A DNA stretch of 64,000 nt from Dillenia suffruticosa (taxonomy: Eukaryota; Streptophyta; Magnoliopsida; Dilleniales; Dilleniaceae): positions 18,522,501-18,586,500 of the forward strand of contig JAVTVX010000024.1 of the NCBI GenBank assembly GCA_033439265.1, in the 5' to 3' direction. A program made the position numbers and the translations under genes. Below are positions 12,130 through 24,074 of the stretch, in pieces. Under the pieces are notes generated by a model. That model did not search any database. It had not been told where the DNA came from and worked only from the letters and a program-made list of their open reading frames with translations. Position 1 is the stretch's first letter; each line of letters starts with the position of its first letter.

Positions 12130-12700
12130 CTTGACTTGTAAGGATGTCAAGTTTGTTTGAGATGACCATTGTGAGGCGAGTTTTCGGGAGTTTAAACAAC
12201 GGATGACATCGGCACCAATTCTAGCACACCCACCAATGGCCGGGAGTATGTAGCATTTCGTGATGCCAGCCAGCAGGGTTTGGGCTGTGTACTGATGCAG
12301 GACGATCAGGTCATTGCATATGCCTCCAGACAATTGAAAAAGCATGAGCTGAACTATTCGACCCATGATCTCGAGTTGGCAACCATAGTCTTTACATTGA
12401 AGATATGGCGACATTATCTTTATGGAGTGATGTACCGAGTGTACACAGATCATAAGAGCCTGAAGTACTTATTCACGCAAAATGAGCTCAATCTGAGACA
12501 GAAGAGATGGTTGGATTCTCAAAGATTATAATCTTGTCATAGACTATCATCCTGGCAAGGCCAATGCAGTTGCTGATACTCTGAGCCGTAAGTCATTCAC
12601 TTCCTCATCATAAGAGCCTGAAGTACTTATTCACGCAAAAATGAGCTCAATCTGAGACAGAAGAGATGGTTGGATTCTCAAAGATTATAATCTTGTGTCT
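12130..12700 (+). pseudogene. Chromovirus copy 1 RNase H with internal duplication
   Basis: RNase H residues are seen at 12270-12531: [20 protein letters not shown], then [20 protein letters not shown] and [14 protein letters not shown]. They include the conserved Glu and the last conserved Asp. A segment of about 87 bp (12451-12537) coding the C-terminal end is repeated almost exactly at 12609-12696, with one extra A, separated by 71 bp. The repeat would shift the frame and further breaks the polyprotein. Confidence 0.8.
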
Positions 12701-14220
12701 TGTGGGACTTCGCTCGTTGGTAGTTAGTTTGGATAGTTATGAGTATGGTGCACTTCTAACCAGGTTTGAGGTAAGGCCAACTCTTTGTGACCCATTCGAG
12801 AGCTCCAGGGTTCATATGAGGAGCTCGAGCGCATTGTTGAGAGGGTCCGCAAAGGAGACGGCTGGGATTTTAGAGTTCAAGAGTATGGACTCGTAGTTTT
12901 CAGGGATCGAGTCTGGGTCCCGAATGATAGCGATCTTAGGAGAACTATACTAGAGGAGGCCCACTCGTCTGCTTATATAATGTATCCAGGCAGTACTAAG
13001 ATGTATTGGACTATTAGAGGGAGCTATTTGTGGGCTGGGATGAAACGAGAGATCGCTAAGTATGTAGCCAAATGTTTGGTCTGTCAGCAGATGAAGATCG
13101 AGTATCAGCGGCCAGCCAAAACATTATAGCCCCTTCCCATTCCTGAGTGGAAGTGGGAATACATCACGATGGATTTTGTTGTGGGACTTTTGTGGACTCT
13201 AGCACGACATGATGCTATTTGGGTAATTGTTGATAGACTCACCAAGTCTGCACATTTTTTTACCCATTTGTAGTAGCTATCTGCTGAAGGGTTTGGCTCA
13301 CCTATATATTAGTGAAATAGTTAGACTTCATGGGGTTCCTGTGTCAATTGTGTCAGATAGAAATCCCCGATTTACTTCTTGATTTTAGCCGAAGCTACAG
13401 GAGGCCATGGGTACCAGGCAATACTTTAGCACTGCTTTCTACCCCCATACTGATGGTCAGTCAGAGTTGGAGGACATGCTGAGGGGCATGTGTGATGGAT
13501 TTCAGAGATAGTTGGGAGTAGTACCTCCCATTTGTGGAGTTCGCGTACAACAATAGTTATAAGGCCAGTATTAAGATACCACCATACGAGGCGTTATACA
13601 GGAGAAAGTGTAGGACACCATTATGCTAGGACGAGGGTCAGAGACAGATAACTCAGTAGTATTGAGCTGATTGAGGAGACTCAAGAAAAGGTGAAGGTCA
13701 TCCGTGCTCAAATAGGCTGCCTAGGATAAATAGAAGAGTTATGTTGATAGGCGGAGGAGACCGCTTGAGTTCGAGGAGGGAGACATGGTCTTTTCACGGG
13801 TATCTTCCTGGAGGGGAGTGATACGATTCAGACAGCAAGGAAAACTCAATCCAGATACATAAGACCATTCCGAATCCTGAAAAGAATTCAAAAGGTAGCT
13901 TACAGATTAGATCTACCAGCTGAACTTGCATGTATTCACAGCGTATTTCATGTCTCCGTGCGGAGGAAATATATACCAAATCCCTCTCATGTGTTAGAAC
14001 CTCCACCAGTGGAGCTAAGAGACGACCTGAGCTTTACTGTTCATCCCGTGGCTATACTTGATAGGCAGACTAGGAAGCTGAGATGCAAAGAGGTGCCACT
14101 GGTCTAAGTTTGTGAAGGAGTGACCAAGTCGAGGAGCAGACTTGGGAACCGGATGATGTTATAAGGACATAGTACCCCCAAGCTTTTCGATATATAATTT
14201 CGAGTACCAAATTTTATTTT
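12700..14220 (+). pseudogene. Chromovirus copy 1 integrase and chromodomain (broken)
   Basis: A zinc-binding HHCC region at about 12958-13090 ends in CLVCQQ. The catalytic core shows ITMDFVVGL (first Asp, about 13166), VSDRNPRF (second Asp, about 13355) and DGQSEL (Glu, about 13455), so the D,D,E triad is recognisable although stops intervene. The C-terminal part at 13880-14110 carries IHSVFHVSVRRKYIPNPSHV and LDRQTRKLRCKEVPLV. This is the lead-in to the Tekay-type chromodomain, which is then broken by a stop at about 14107. The chromodomain of intact relatives is thought to guide insertion toward particular chromatin. Confidence 0.8.
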
Positions 14221-14234
14221 AAGGGGTTAGAAAA
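14221..14234 (+). other. Polypurine tract of chromovirus copy 1
   Basis: AAGGGGTTAGAAAA lies directly before the TGTAATACC start of the 3' LTR, in the position where plus-strand DNA synthesis is primed. The matching stretch in copy 2 (28011-28025, minus strand) is very similar. Confidence 0.75.
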
Positions 14235-15431
14235 TGTAATACCGACTCTCGATATATGTTGTACTCTCCTCATATTCATATATATGATATACTCTCCTCA
14301 TATTCATATATATGATACTGTACCCATTTGAGATACATGATTTGAAATTTCTAAAACTTTGTCCCTTAAAATCACTTAAACCAAAAATTCCATCAGTAAA
14401 CCAAAAACTTTTCCAAAAGTGCTACAAAGCCCTAAAATCACTGAAAATGGCTAACGAAAGGCAAAACACTTAATTATAAGCATAAAGAAGTAAATTTGAA
14501 AATTTAAAAAAAAATACAAAGGGTTGAATTTATAATTATGAAAAGTTTAGGAACTAAAGTACAAATATGAGAACTTGAGGGACTAAGTTGCAAAACCAAC
14601 CATTGAATGACGATTATGATAATTGGAGATCAACCATTGGCCAAAAGCACACAAAGTGGCCACCTAAGCTCATTCCACCAAAGAGAAATCTCATTGGTTG
14701 AAAATTCTTGCATGAATTCTCATAGGTTGGTCAAAAACTCCTCTTTTTGTGCTTAAATTCATCATGAACGAAATTGACATGAAAGAGGTACATGATGGAA
14801 GCTTGTAAGCAATCTTGCATGAGAGAAAGGATTAGGACAAGTGTAGAGTAAAAATCTTACATGCAAAATGAATCAAGGGTCAAGATAGCTTGATTAGGTT
14901 TATAAAAGACCAAAACCAACCATTTTCACTTCTTCTCACTTCACTTGGACGAAAATTAGAGTAAGGAAAGAGGGATTTGCTGAATGTTCAAGTAGAATTC
15001 TTGGAGCATTGGAGAAGAAACACAAGTAAAAGAGGTAAGAACATTCTTGACTCTATATCTCTAGTTGATTGAGATAGTATAAGGATTGTGTAGAGATTGA
15101 TCTTTGATAAATTATGTTACTATGGTGCTAAGGTAATCAAGGTTTCAAGAAAATCAAGATCAAGATGATGGGTATTAGTTAGCAAAGGATCATACAAAGG
15201 AAGGTCAAATACTCAAAATTGAAGTCTTTACAAGTAGTGAAATTAAATACATGTACTAGCATCCTAGATATGATTGTTTCAGATTTGAGCTATGTGTAGT
15301 CTTGCCATTATATCTCATTGTACAAGACTCAAAATTTTAAACCGTTTGTTTTGCAATAAACCTAGACTCCCTAAACTTTAAATTAAGGTATGGCACAAAT
15401 TTTTAAAATATTTTCTGTACAAAATTTAGAG

Positions 15432-15436
15432 AAACT
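15432..15436. other. Target-site duplication AAACT (left)
   Basis: AAACT precedes the solo LTR and is repeated exactly at 19898-19902 after it. The uninterrupted 5' LTR of copy 1 has the corresponding sequence once (GAAACATAAAACATC near 7050), which confirms an insertion rather than a boundary. Confidence 0.9.
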
Positions 15437-18400
15437 TGTCACACCCTGAATCAGAGCTGTGAACAGCTGCCCGTTATCCCGGATGTTGACTTTCTATAGT
15501 CAAACGAGTAGAACCTCCCCATAAGTCAAAAGTTTATCAAATACCATATATCGACCTGTCCATATATCTATATACATAGGCCAGCCCGGCCAAAATCAAT
15601 AATCTTCTTAGATCATCCAATCCATGTCAACTATATAGGATAACGTCAGGCTAGCAACAGTCCTACACCAGACCTCTATGCCATGCCCCTATCAAAAACA
15701 TGAACAATCGCTAGTTACCCCTCCTGTGATTTAAAGGTGGCACCCAACGAATTTAGAGGACACTTTTAGAACATGACACGTTTCACAAAATAAATGTACA
15801 CAATAGTACAGATCATATCTCAATGCAATAGAATAGAGCTGAGAGTTTCAATAAGATACACAAAATTTTACATACAGCCATCCTTTTTATACACAATGGT
15901 CTATCTATAATCCCAATACACAAATATACAATTTTATTTGCAAATCCTTCCCAATATCATATCGAATACCTAATCAATAGCCTCGATCTCCAACAAAAGT
16001 CTCGTGCGCTAATAAGTCTCAATGAGTCCAACTATAACTATCTCTGTACACAACGGGAAATGAGGGATGAGTATCAAAAAAGATATCCAGTGAGTGAAAG
16101 GGTATATATCATGTGTTTAATGTGTCGGTAAAAAATAAAGTATCAAAGTTCTCAATAATTTCACATATTGTAAGAAATCGTGTATAATGCTCAATTTATC
16201 ATAAATCATTACTTTCACATACATTTCAAACATATATGTATCTATGTCATCAAATCATGCTAGAATAGAGTGTGCCAAGATCAGTCCTGGCAAGGGTCGA
16301 CTGCGACCAATGACAGGCGTATCGGGGATTTTGTATGTAATAGGTTAGAAAAGCTCTCTACCCCGACATTGGCGACGGACCTCATCAGGTGCTAGAGTAT
16401 GGCGTACCATAGCCCTCCCTCTTATGTTTTCAACCTGACTAGTACCGTATCGATTCACAATACATTTACTATTTTTCGATGTCATGTGGGATACCTTCCG
16501 CAAAAGCGTATTGGAATGGGATTTACCCATCACAAAGTTATCATCATCACATGCTAGGGCCCTCGGCCCATGTAAAATATCATCATCAAACCCAATCATG
16601 TGCCCATGCCATATTTCTCAAGCAATGTCAATCATTTTCTATAAGGATGATTTCATAAAACATGTATAAATTAAATGCAATGGCATGGTTTTGTATTTTA
16701 AAACTCGTTTGGATGCCTATACAACACGTATAAACATGTTTGTAGATACTCCATTAATTCACAAATCATTTCATAATTCATTGAAAATTTCACATCACAT
16801 ATCCATTTAAATCATGCTTATGTCTCGAAAACATTTTAAAATATGATATTGTGCATCAAACACATAATATAATAAATCTCACTCATAGTGTATAGGAGAA
16901 TCAGTCACTCCCTACCAAGTACCACATGTGTTGAAAGTGTTTCCCTTCGTTTGGTCACCACTTGTGTGCCAACAATGTGCAACACAATGCATATATGAGG
17001 ATTTGTGTCATGATTTGAACTTATTAGGTTAAATTGTACTCTTGCAAATTTCTCATATTTCACCATCTACTCATGTAATACTCTGATTTCTAACTATGTT
17101 GTAGTTAAAACACAGGGCTACAACTTCTTAGTTGGGCACTTCTCAGATTCCTAGTGCAAGAACATGAAATGGTACCATTTTACCCACATTATGTTTCAGA
17201 AGTCTGTTCTGACCAATTTTAGTACAGCCTTCACAACTTTTAACACACAACTCTACATTTCCTAAACGTTTTACAGTCGTTAGTAGAAACATAACCCTAC
17301 ATTTTTTATGTTTTGGATTTCTCCCAATTATGCCCTAGAAGGGGTTTGAAATGGACCACCAACATCTCTGTTCAGTTTTGGCCTAGAAGCAGAATCCTTT
17401 CTACATAGTTTTGGGAGCTTTTGTATAATTTTTTATTCTCTTGTGTAAATTGGTTGACATTTTCACAGTAGGTGCTAAGAGGGAGATGTACAACTTTTCT
17501 TCTTCGTATGTTTGCAAAAAAGGGCTGGAAGGGAGTCGTGCCATGCTAATATTTTTGGTGTTAGAGAATGGGTAACCCTCTATCCAGTTTCAGAAGAATG
17601 GCTATAACTTTTGACACAGGGGTCGGATTGAGGTGATTCTTATTCCGTTGGAAAGATAAGACATAGATCTTACATTTCATATAGCTTGCACAAAATCCAA
17701 TTCTGCTACATTTCATATAGCTTGCACAAAATCCCAGTTCTGCTAGGAAAGGGGGCTGCACTTAGAGGAAAACTTACTGCCACAAAACAGGGTTAGAACA
17801 GTGCATTGGTTTTGCATCCAAAGGTCAAAAATTGAATCATTACTTAGTTAGTTCAGTTCTCTTAGTGGTTCACAAAGCATATGGGCTCCAAATGACCTCA
17901 AATTTTGGATATGTTGATCCTTAGGATGTGTGTAAGGTCTTTGCAAAAATTTCATTGAAAAAAGACCAAGAGCAACTATGGCAGCCGGTCCAAGGAAACT
18001 CACTGCCCCATAGGAGTTTCCAAAATTTCCAAATTTCTAGATTTTGGCTGTCCCGGTTTTGCTATTGGTTTCCCTATCAAACTAACTTCAAATGACCCCA
18101 ATTTTTAATATGTTATAGTTTAAGATGTCTACAAGCTATCCATCAAAAATATGGAAAACTACTAAGATTTGCCTAGGCACTCTCGGACTCACATACTTGT
18201 CTTCTCATGGTTGCACACACAAACACCACATACATTAAATTTTTCCACTCAAATTCCAGCACACATACATCACACAAACACCTCATTCTTAGTTTTTTTG
18301 TGCACTTATATAACACATTTTCCTTTGCAATTTCTAACACACCATACCTTACCCATTCAACCATCAATGTACACATTTAACCATCACAATATATACATAC

Positions 18401-19897
18401 ATTCTACACACCACAATTTGCACAGTCATGGGAAAATGGCCATAACTTTCACTACACAACTCCAAATCACATGATTCTTATCTAATTTTAAGATAAGATC
18501 TAGAGCTACAAATCTCAGAACTAGGGCTCAAGCTAATTCAGCCCGGAAGGCACCTCAAAATCAGGGCAAAATTCATAGTAGAACAGAATATAATTCTATA
18601 GAACACCTAATATTGAAAAATCATAATAAATCCAATTTAATTCAAAATGTGACGAATCATATCTCATTTTAAAGCTCTGACGGTTTAGTTTCATGTGTAA
18701 AAATTTCACTTAATTTGCCTTGGTACAGAAAATGCTATAGCTAAAACACCAGAACTAGGTCAGAGTGTTCAGATTTCAAAATTTATGTTTTCCTCCTTGA
18801 TTTCAAATTTTGGCCAACCATAGTTACCTAACCAAGCCACCTCATTTTTGGTCCCAAATTAAGATATGTTATACTATGGAGTATGGAGGGGTCTCACACC
18901 TGAATATGGACAGCTGGGCTTGAAGCAAAACACAGAATTTTGGTCTGGAACTTTCAGCTCCCTCCTTGGATTTCATCAAGCAATCCTTCTCATTTGGCCT
19001 TGATTTTTGGATATGTTGGTGTTAAAGATGTATCGAAGGGATCTATGTAAAAGAAATTGAGTAGTATGTAGGAAGATTTGGAGATTTTACCTTGACAGTC
19101 CACGGCTATGAGGAGGAGAAGAAGAAATGGAGTTTGTGTGTTCTTCTTTTCTAGGGCTTCACGGTTCCAAATGAAGAGAATAAAGCAAGTGTTGGCTTTT
19201 TCTATACAATTGCTTAACCATGGTTTCCTCAAGGTGCAACCAAGGTTAATCTCCACTATTTGTCAATAAATGCCCATCAACCATTACCCAAATCTAAGGT
19301 TCACATTTGTTTTTTGACTTTTCAATTAAATTTTGACCATCCACCTCATGGGCACACTTCCCATGGTCATTAATTATCTTCCACCCCTTTTTCAAATTTG
19401 TATATAAGGCGCTTTTTAGATTTGCATGAAATTTTCTACCTCGATTTTCACATAACACACGGCGGGGTCAATATTCGACCAAAAATCTGATAAATTCAAA
19501 TTTATTCATTTGGTTCAGTTTTTTCGCACTAAATCCAATAGAGTTAGTCTCTCACGTAGATGAAGTCATTTGATCTTCCAAATCGACCTTAAACACATTA
19601 GGGTTTTTAGAGCATTTTATTTTCCGCCTTGCTTTTTTTTTGCCAAAATTTCTTGACCCTTGACTTCTAGGGTGAATTTTACACATGTAAATCTGATGGT
19701 ATCAAATTTGCACACGTAGATTTCATTTTTGCTTAGTAACAAAGATTTTCTCAGTGATTTAGCCGTACAATTTTTTTTCCAGCGATTTTCAAAACAGAAA
19801 TATTTCTTAGTGAATTTTGGGCCATGAAAATGTGATCAATATCATATATATATCGAGGAGAGTACAATATGAAAGACACCGAAGTATCGGTGTTATA
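15437..19897 (-). mobile_element. Solo LTR (Del/Tekay-like, long subfamily)
   Basis: A 4461-bp sequence that on the minus strand begins TATAACACCGATACTTCGG and ends GGGTGTGACA. It has no internal coding region and is flanked by a perfect AAACT duplication. Solo LTRs arise by recombination between the two LTRs of one element. It shares blocks (for example the CAATGACAGGCGTAT region near 16300) with the LTRs at 24075-28010 and 33311-37032 but is clearly a different subfamily. Short open frames in it, including a CA-rich one at 18169-18474, are low-complexity LTR sequence and not genes. Confidence 0.85.
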
Positions 19898-21005
19898 AAA
19901 CTTAAAATATCAAAGTTTTAGCTCTCGGTCTTATCTTTAAAATGAGCTAAAATTCACTTGAATCGGAGTAGTATACTAGACGTTATGGTATTTTTACTGA
20001 AATTAAAGAAAATACGGAACATAAAAGTTGTAGGGCTGTCTCTTATCTTTCATAAAACTTGGAATCATGTAAATCGGAGATGTATATACTGAGATATTAA
20101 TTTTCTACCAAAACTGTGCAAATTTAGTTATATAAGTACGAACTGTATTGAAGATAGATTTTTATAAATTCGTGCAATGGGAATTTGGAGATGAGTTGAA
20201 CACAAAAAATGTAGGTATATGTCTTAGCTTTAATTAGCAATTTGAATCATTCAAATCCGATTTATATAGAGGAAACGTATGATATTTTTCCTAAAACTGT
20301 GCAGAAAGGGAACTTGAAAACGTTTCAGTCTAGCACTTGGGGAGGCTGGACGCCAATGCCAATGTCAGGGTCGTTTATTCGTTTAAATGAAAAACCCTTG
20401 ATGGCTTATCATTGGTCGAGATAGACCTTTGTTGAGAGCTTGTTTTGCCATGATTCTACGATTTACTTACGACATGAGATTGGATGCTTATATTTTATAG
20501 ATGATGATGTTAGAGAAGTGTGTTTGAAATTGTCATTAATACTTGAAATATGTTATAAAGTATATCTATATGGTTTTAATACTCCATTTTTACACCACTT
20601 ATTAACTACATGTTATGATTATTCACTGATTGAGTAAATAATTTTACTCATCCCTCACTTCCTTAAATTTTACAGAGATAGTATTTAGAGGGACACGTTG
20701 ATAGATATCGACGTACGCAAATTCCAGAGACTATTGTCAGAGACGTATCAAGGTATGGAACTTCCGCTGTATATTTGAGGACATTAGTTGATCATGTTAG
20801 AATAACTGTATGAAACAAAAGAACTTTCATTTATATATATATATATATCTTTGAGGACTTTTGTATTTTAAATACTAATAAAATATTTGTAACTGAAATT
20901 ATGATTAGCCTTGCATTACCTTGAGGATACTTGGCAGGGTTGGGCCAATGTCTGAGGTAATGGGCGACTGTTCACCGCCTCTAGATTACGGATCGGGGCG
21001 TGACA

Positions 21006-21830
21006 ATTAATCACAACATTAATTTGATTGGTTTTTATGGCCTTAATTAATGAACCAATTTTTGCATTTGGCATGGTAAAACTATCAACATCATACACCC
21101 TAGCTTTTTGTTTAGTAATTTCATATTCATTAAACCAATCATACTGATTGAAACCATATATCATCAAGCAATGCGCACGCTTCATTATAGGACTTACTTG
21201 TGAATGTACCCCCTGCTACAGTATCAATAGTAATTTCAACAAAATTTAACATACCACCATAAAAGGTTTGCAAAATCAACCATTCAGATATACTATGATA
21301 TGGGTATTTCCTAATCAAATCCTTAAAAAGCTCTCAAGCACCGCATAAAGATTCACCCTCAATTACCTAAAACTAAAAATATTATTGCATAGTTTAGCAG
21401 TCTTACCAGTTAGCAAATACTTAAATAGGAATATTTGAGATAAATTTTCTCAATTCATAAAATGATTAGCAGGAAAAGAGTTAAGTCATATCTTTGTCTT
21501 TCCCCTAAGAGAGAAAGGAAACCATAACCTTATTACATCAGGGGTTCACTCTGTTCAAATTGATTGTGTCATAAATCTCCAAGAAATTCTTCAGATGGTT
21601 GTTGGGGTCCTCAAAAGTCTCTCTTCCAAACTGATCAATCTGTACCATGCCAATAAGACTCAGTTTTATCTCAAAGTTGTTTGGTTCAACGGGAGGCCAT
21701 GCAATACTAGTTTGTACGTCTTGAAGTTTGGGTATCGAAAACTCCTTAATAGCTCTATTCTCTTGAGCCATTGCTTCCTCACATTCCTTGACTTCCCTAA
21801 CTTGTTTATGAATGGTTTTTAGAGTCTTCT
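21006..21830 (-). pseudogene. Athila-like gag N-terminal part
   Basis: On the minus strand an open stretch at 21538-21771 reads IKEFSIPKLQDVQTSIAWP, NNFEIKLSLIGMVQ and DPNNHLKNFLEIYDTIN, a close match to the start of Athila gag. The middle is broken. The downstream piece, 21006-21185, contains QKARVYDVDSFTMPNAKI, also typical of Athila gag. It breaks off exactly at the insertion point of the chromovirus and resumes in frame at 5818. Confidence 0.8.
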
Positions 21831-22342
21831 ATATCTCAAAATTAAATTCTGCTTGATCAAGACTTTTCGATCTCAGCATATACCCTGTACGAACAAAAAA
21901 ATAACACAAAATTATATCTTTAAAATAAATTACAAAAAACTACTCAAATAAATCTAAATTACCTATATAAAAGTAGAAATCATAAAAATACAGTAAATGA
22001 ATGCACAAAAGACGCCTAAACAGTCAACAAAAAAGCTAAAAAATAATGAAAAAAATCAAAGAAAAGTAGAAAACCCTATGAAAATGATGAAATTTGGTCA
22101 AAATAGGGCGGTGCTTGTGTATCCGCATTTTGCTTAGCATAGTGAAATCCTTTGGAAATAGTAGTTGTTTAACCCTAAATCAAATTTTTTTTTTCTCGGA
22201 CAACAAATTTCTCGTCAAATTTATGAAAACCTAACCCTAAAATGGCTATTGTACAACCCAAAACCCTAATCTGAGGAGAAAAGAAAAAGAAATATTAGAG
22301 TCCAATCTCAAACAAGACTATTCTGATTGATATACAAAGATT
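21831..22342 (-). mobile_element. Athila-like 5' leader
   Basis: AT-rich sequence between the gag start and the degenerate primer-binding site. No coding sequence or other signal is supported here. Confidence 0.5.
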
Positions 22343-22360
22343 TCCCCAATAACAGTGTCA
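22343..22360 (-). other. Degenerate Athila-type primer-binding site
   Basis: On the minus strand the bases read TGACACTGTTATTGGGGA. Athila/Tat elements as I know them carry TGGCGCCGTTGCCGGGGA. The differences are nearly all G-to-A or C-to-T changes, consistent with long decay of methylated DNA. The preceding TGGTATCAAAATTGCACATCAAG stretch is also typical of the LTR end region in this lineage. Confidence 0.6.
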
Positions 22361-23131
22361 AAAACTTGATGTGCAATTTTGATACCACAAATTTGAGTAA
22401 ATATGCCCTGGTCGAATGTTATATATAGAGATGAGTTCAAGTATCGTTCCCACAAAAATATTTTATACTATCAAGTATGAATAAATCTATCTAAATTAGA
22501 CAAACTAAATCACAATTATAATTATATTAAAGAACTAAAATCGAAACCTTAATTTATAAAAACCCTACGATATCGATTTCATCTATTTTTATCCTTTTGC
22601 ATAGTCGAATCCGTTCAAACCCTTAAATTTATTGGCTAATGATTAATTGTTGATGACGACAGATTTACCCTAAATTAGATTTACCTAATGGTCATGTAAT
22701 TTTGATTAAATCAAACTGCATTAAGTTCTATGCAAAATATATATGTTAGGGTTTCCTCTAAAATCCCCATATTTAACCTTCATTGGTTGATCTCATAATC
22801 TCATATAGATTTTATTATTTTAGACTTCATATAATTATATTGATCATGTATGCATTTAATCTTAAATAATACAAAATATAGGTCTAAATGTTTTGAAACA
22901 TTACGATCAATAATAAAATTTCATTGAATAATAATCATACTGATAAATCTTAAAGGAAAAAAATAAATCAAGCCATCTAATTAATAAAAAAAAAATCTAT
23001 CGAGTTCTAGAAACAAAAAAAAAAATTAGCTAGACATTAAAAACAAAAACAAAATTAGCTAGAAATTAAAAACAAAAACAAAAACAAAATAAAAAACGTT
23101 ACAATCGTTTTGCATAAGATGGAGGAGGTGG
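22361..23131 (-). repeat. Probable Athila-like LTR remnant
   Basis: It lies just upstream (minus strand) of the primer-binding site, where the 5' LTR must be. It is very AT-rich, with poly(A) tracts at 22985-23100. No outer TG boundary was found. At about 23132 the sequence changes to TGTCATGCCCCAAATCC, the end of another LTR-like sequence. Confidence 0.45.
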
Positions 23132-24074
23132 AAGGTGTCATGCCCCAAATCCACCCCCTCGCCGGGGCTTCATCAGCTATGGACTACTTAGTTTTCACCA
23201 GGGTTCAGTCACTTTGCATGGTATGGAAGTCATACTAAAATAATGGATCTTTCATTTATCTTAATTATTACATATTATAAAAGTCTTTTATACAAGATAA
23301 AGTAGCAGAACTTCTATACTAGAGAGGTTAACCATCGCAAAGCTATCCTTATCTGTTAATCTTCCTCGGTCTTTGTTCCTATAAGATCTAAAATAATTTT
23401 TTATGTGAGCTTAATAGTCTAGTAAGGTCCGTATGTGCATGTGTAGAAAAATTCAACATAAAATTATATGATAATGGATTTATTATAAAATCTTTTTGAG
23501 AAAACTTTATATGTAACAACAAAATGCATATTTGAATAATAACAGCAATACAGTATAGTACAAGAACAGTTTAAACCCCTTCCCAACCTTACTTTATTGC
23601 ATACAACACAATTAGAAGGAAGTTTACATCAGCAATTTACAAATCTCCCCTGAGATTAAAAGCTAACCGTAGGTTTCACTCATGTTCTTACATAATGCTC
23701 ACACTCAACCCCTAGTTTACCTTAGGTAGCCTTAAGATTGCTTGAATGCCTTGCCCTAGATCTAGCTTTATAGAGCCATTGGATAATTGACATCTCTAAC
23801 TACTAAGATCCTCTTTGAACACCACATTGCATGTATTTAGAACATTCTATGGTCTGTAACACAAGTGGTGGTTGCACTTTCTCCACTTGGCTCTGCAACC
23901 CTAATTTGTGGATCATGCAATGCCGACTCCAAACAAAGTGCATTAGTTGGCTTCGATCGTAGATGCATTGGCCTTTTCATGTCCCCAACATGCTCCTCCA
24001 TCAACACCCCTACTTCACTCCACTAATTGCTCGTGTAATCATGCTTGGACAACACAATGTGATGTCACGACACC
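23132..24074 (-). repeat. LTR-like fragment of unassigned family
   Basis: It begins TGTCATGCCCCAAATCCACC, which on the minus strand would be an LTR end (…GGGGCATGACA), like the other chromovirus LTRs here. Otherwise it does not match them. It stops where the minus-strand chromovirus starts at 24075. No coding region, second boundary or target duplication was seen. It may be a truncated LTR of another gypsy family. Confidence 0.35.

Larger units (their letters stand above)
5819..21005 (+). mobile_element. Del/Tekay-like chromovirus, copy 1 (nested in Athila-like gag)
   Basis: LTR retrotransposon with TG...CA ended LTRs at 5819-8945 and 14235-21005 and an initiator-methionine tRNA primer-binding site at 8953. 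It has gag, protease, RT, RNase H and integrase remnants in gypsy order, a C-terminal chromodomain-like region and a polypurine tract before 14235. The internal region is about 5.3 kb. Its long LTRs and pol wording ([32 protein letters not shown]) point to the Del/Tekay clade of plant chromoviruses. Many stops and frameshifts make it non-autonomous. Its 3' LTR carries a further insertion, a solo LTR at 15437-19897. Confidence 0.9.
14235..21005 (+). repeat. 3' LTR of chromovirus copy 1, interrupted
   Basis: It starts TGTAATACCGACTCTCG, like the 5' LTR, and ends GGATCGGGGCGTGACA. It is split at 15436/19898 by a solo LTR. Without that insertion it would be about 2.3 kb, against 3127 bp for the 5' LTR. 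It lacks a 714-bp block equivalent to 7542-8255 (junction at 20320/20321) and about 75 bp near 19998. It also has a short duplication near its start, with ATGATATACTCTCCTCAT repeated at 14260-14310. Confidence 0.85.

Noticed and set aside
18169..18474. A 101-residue His/Thr-rich open frame
   Set aside because: It falls in the CA-rich low-complexity part of a solo LTR, and related LTRs have the same CA-rich stretch with broken frames.
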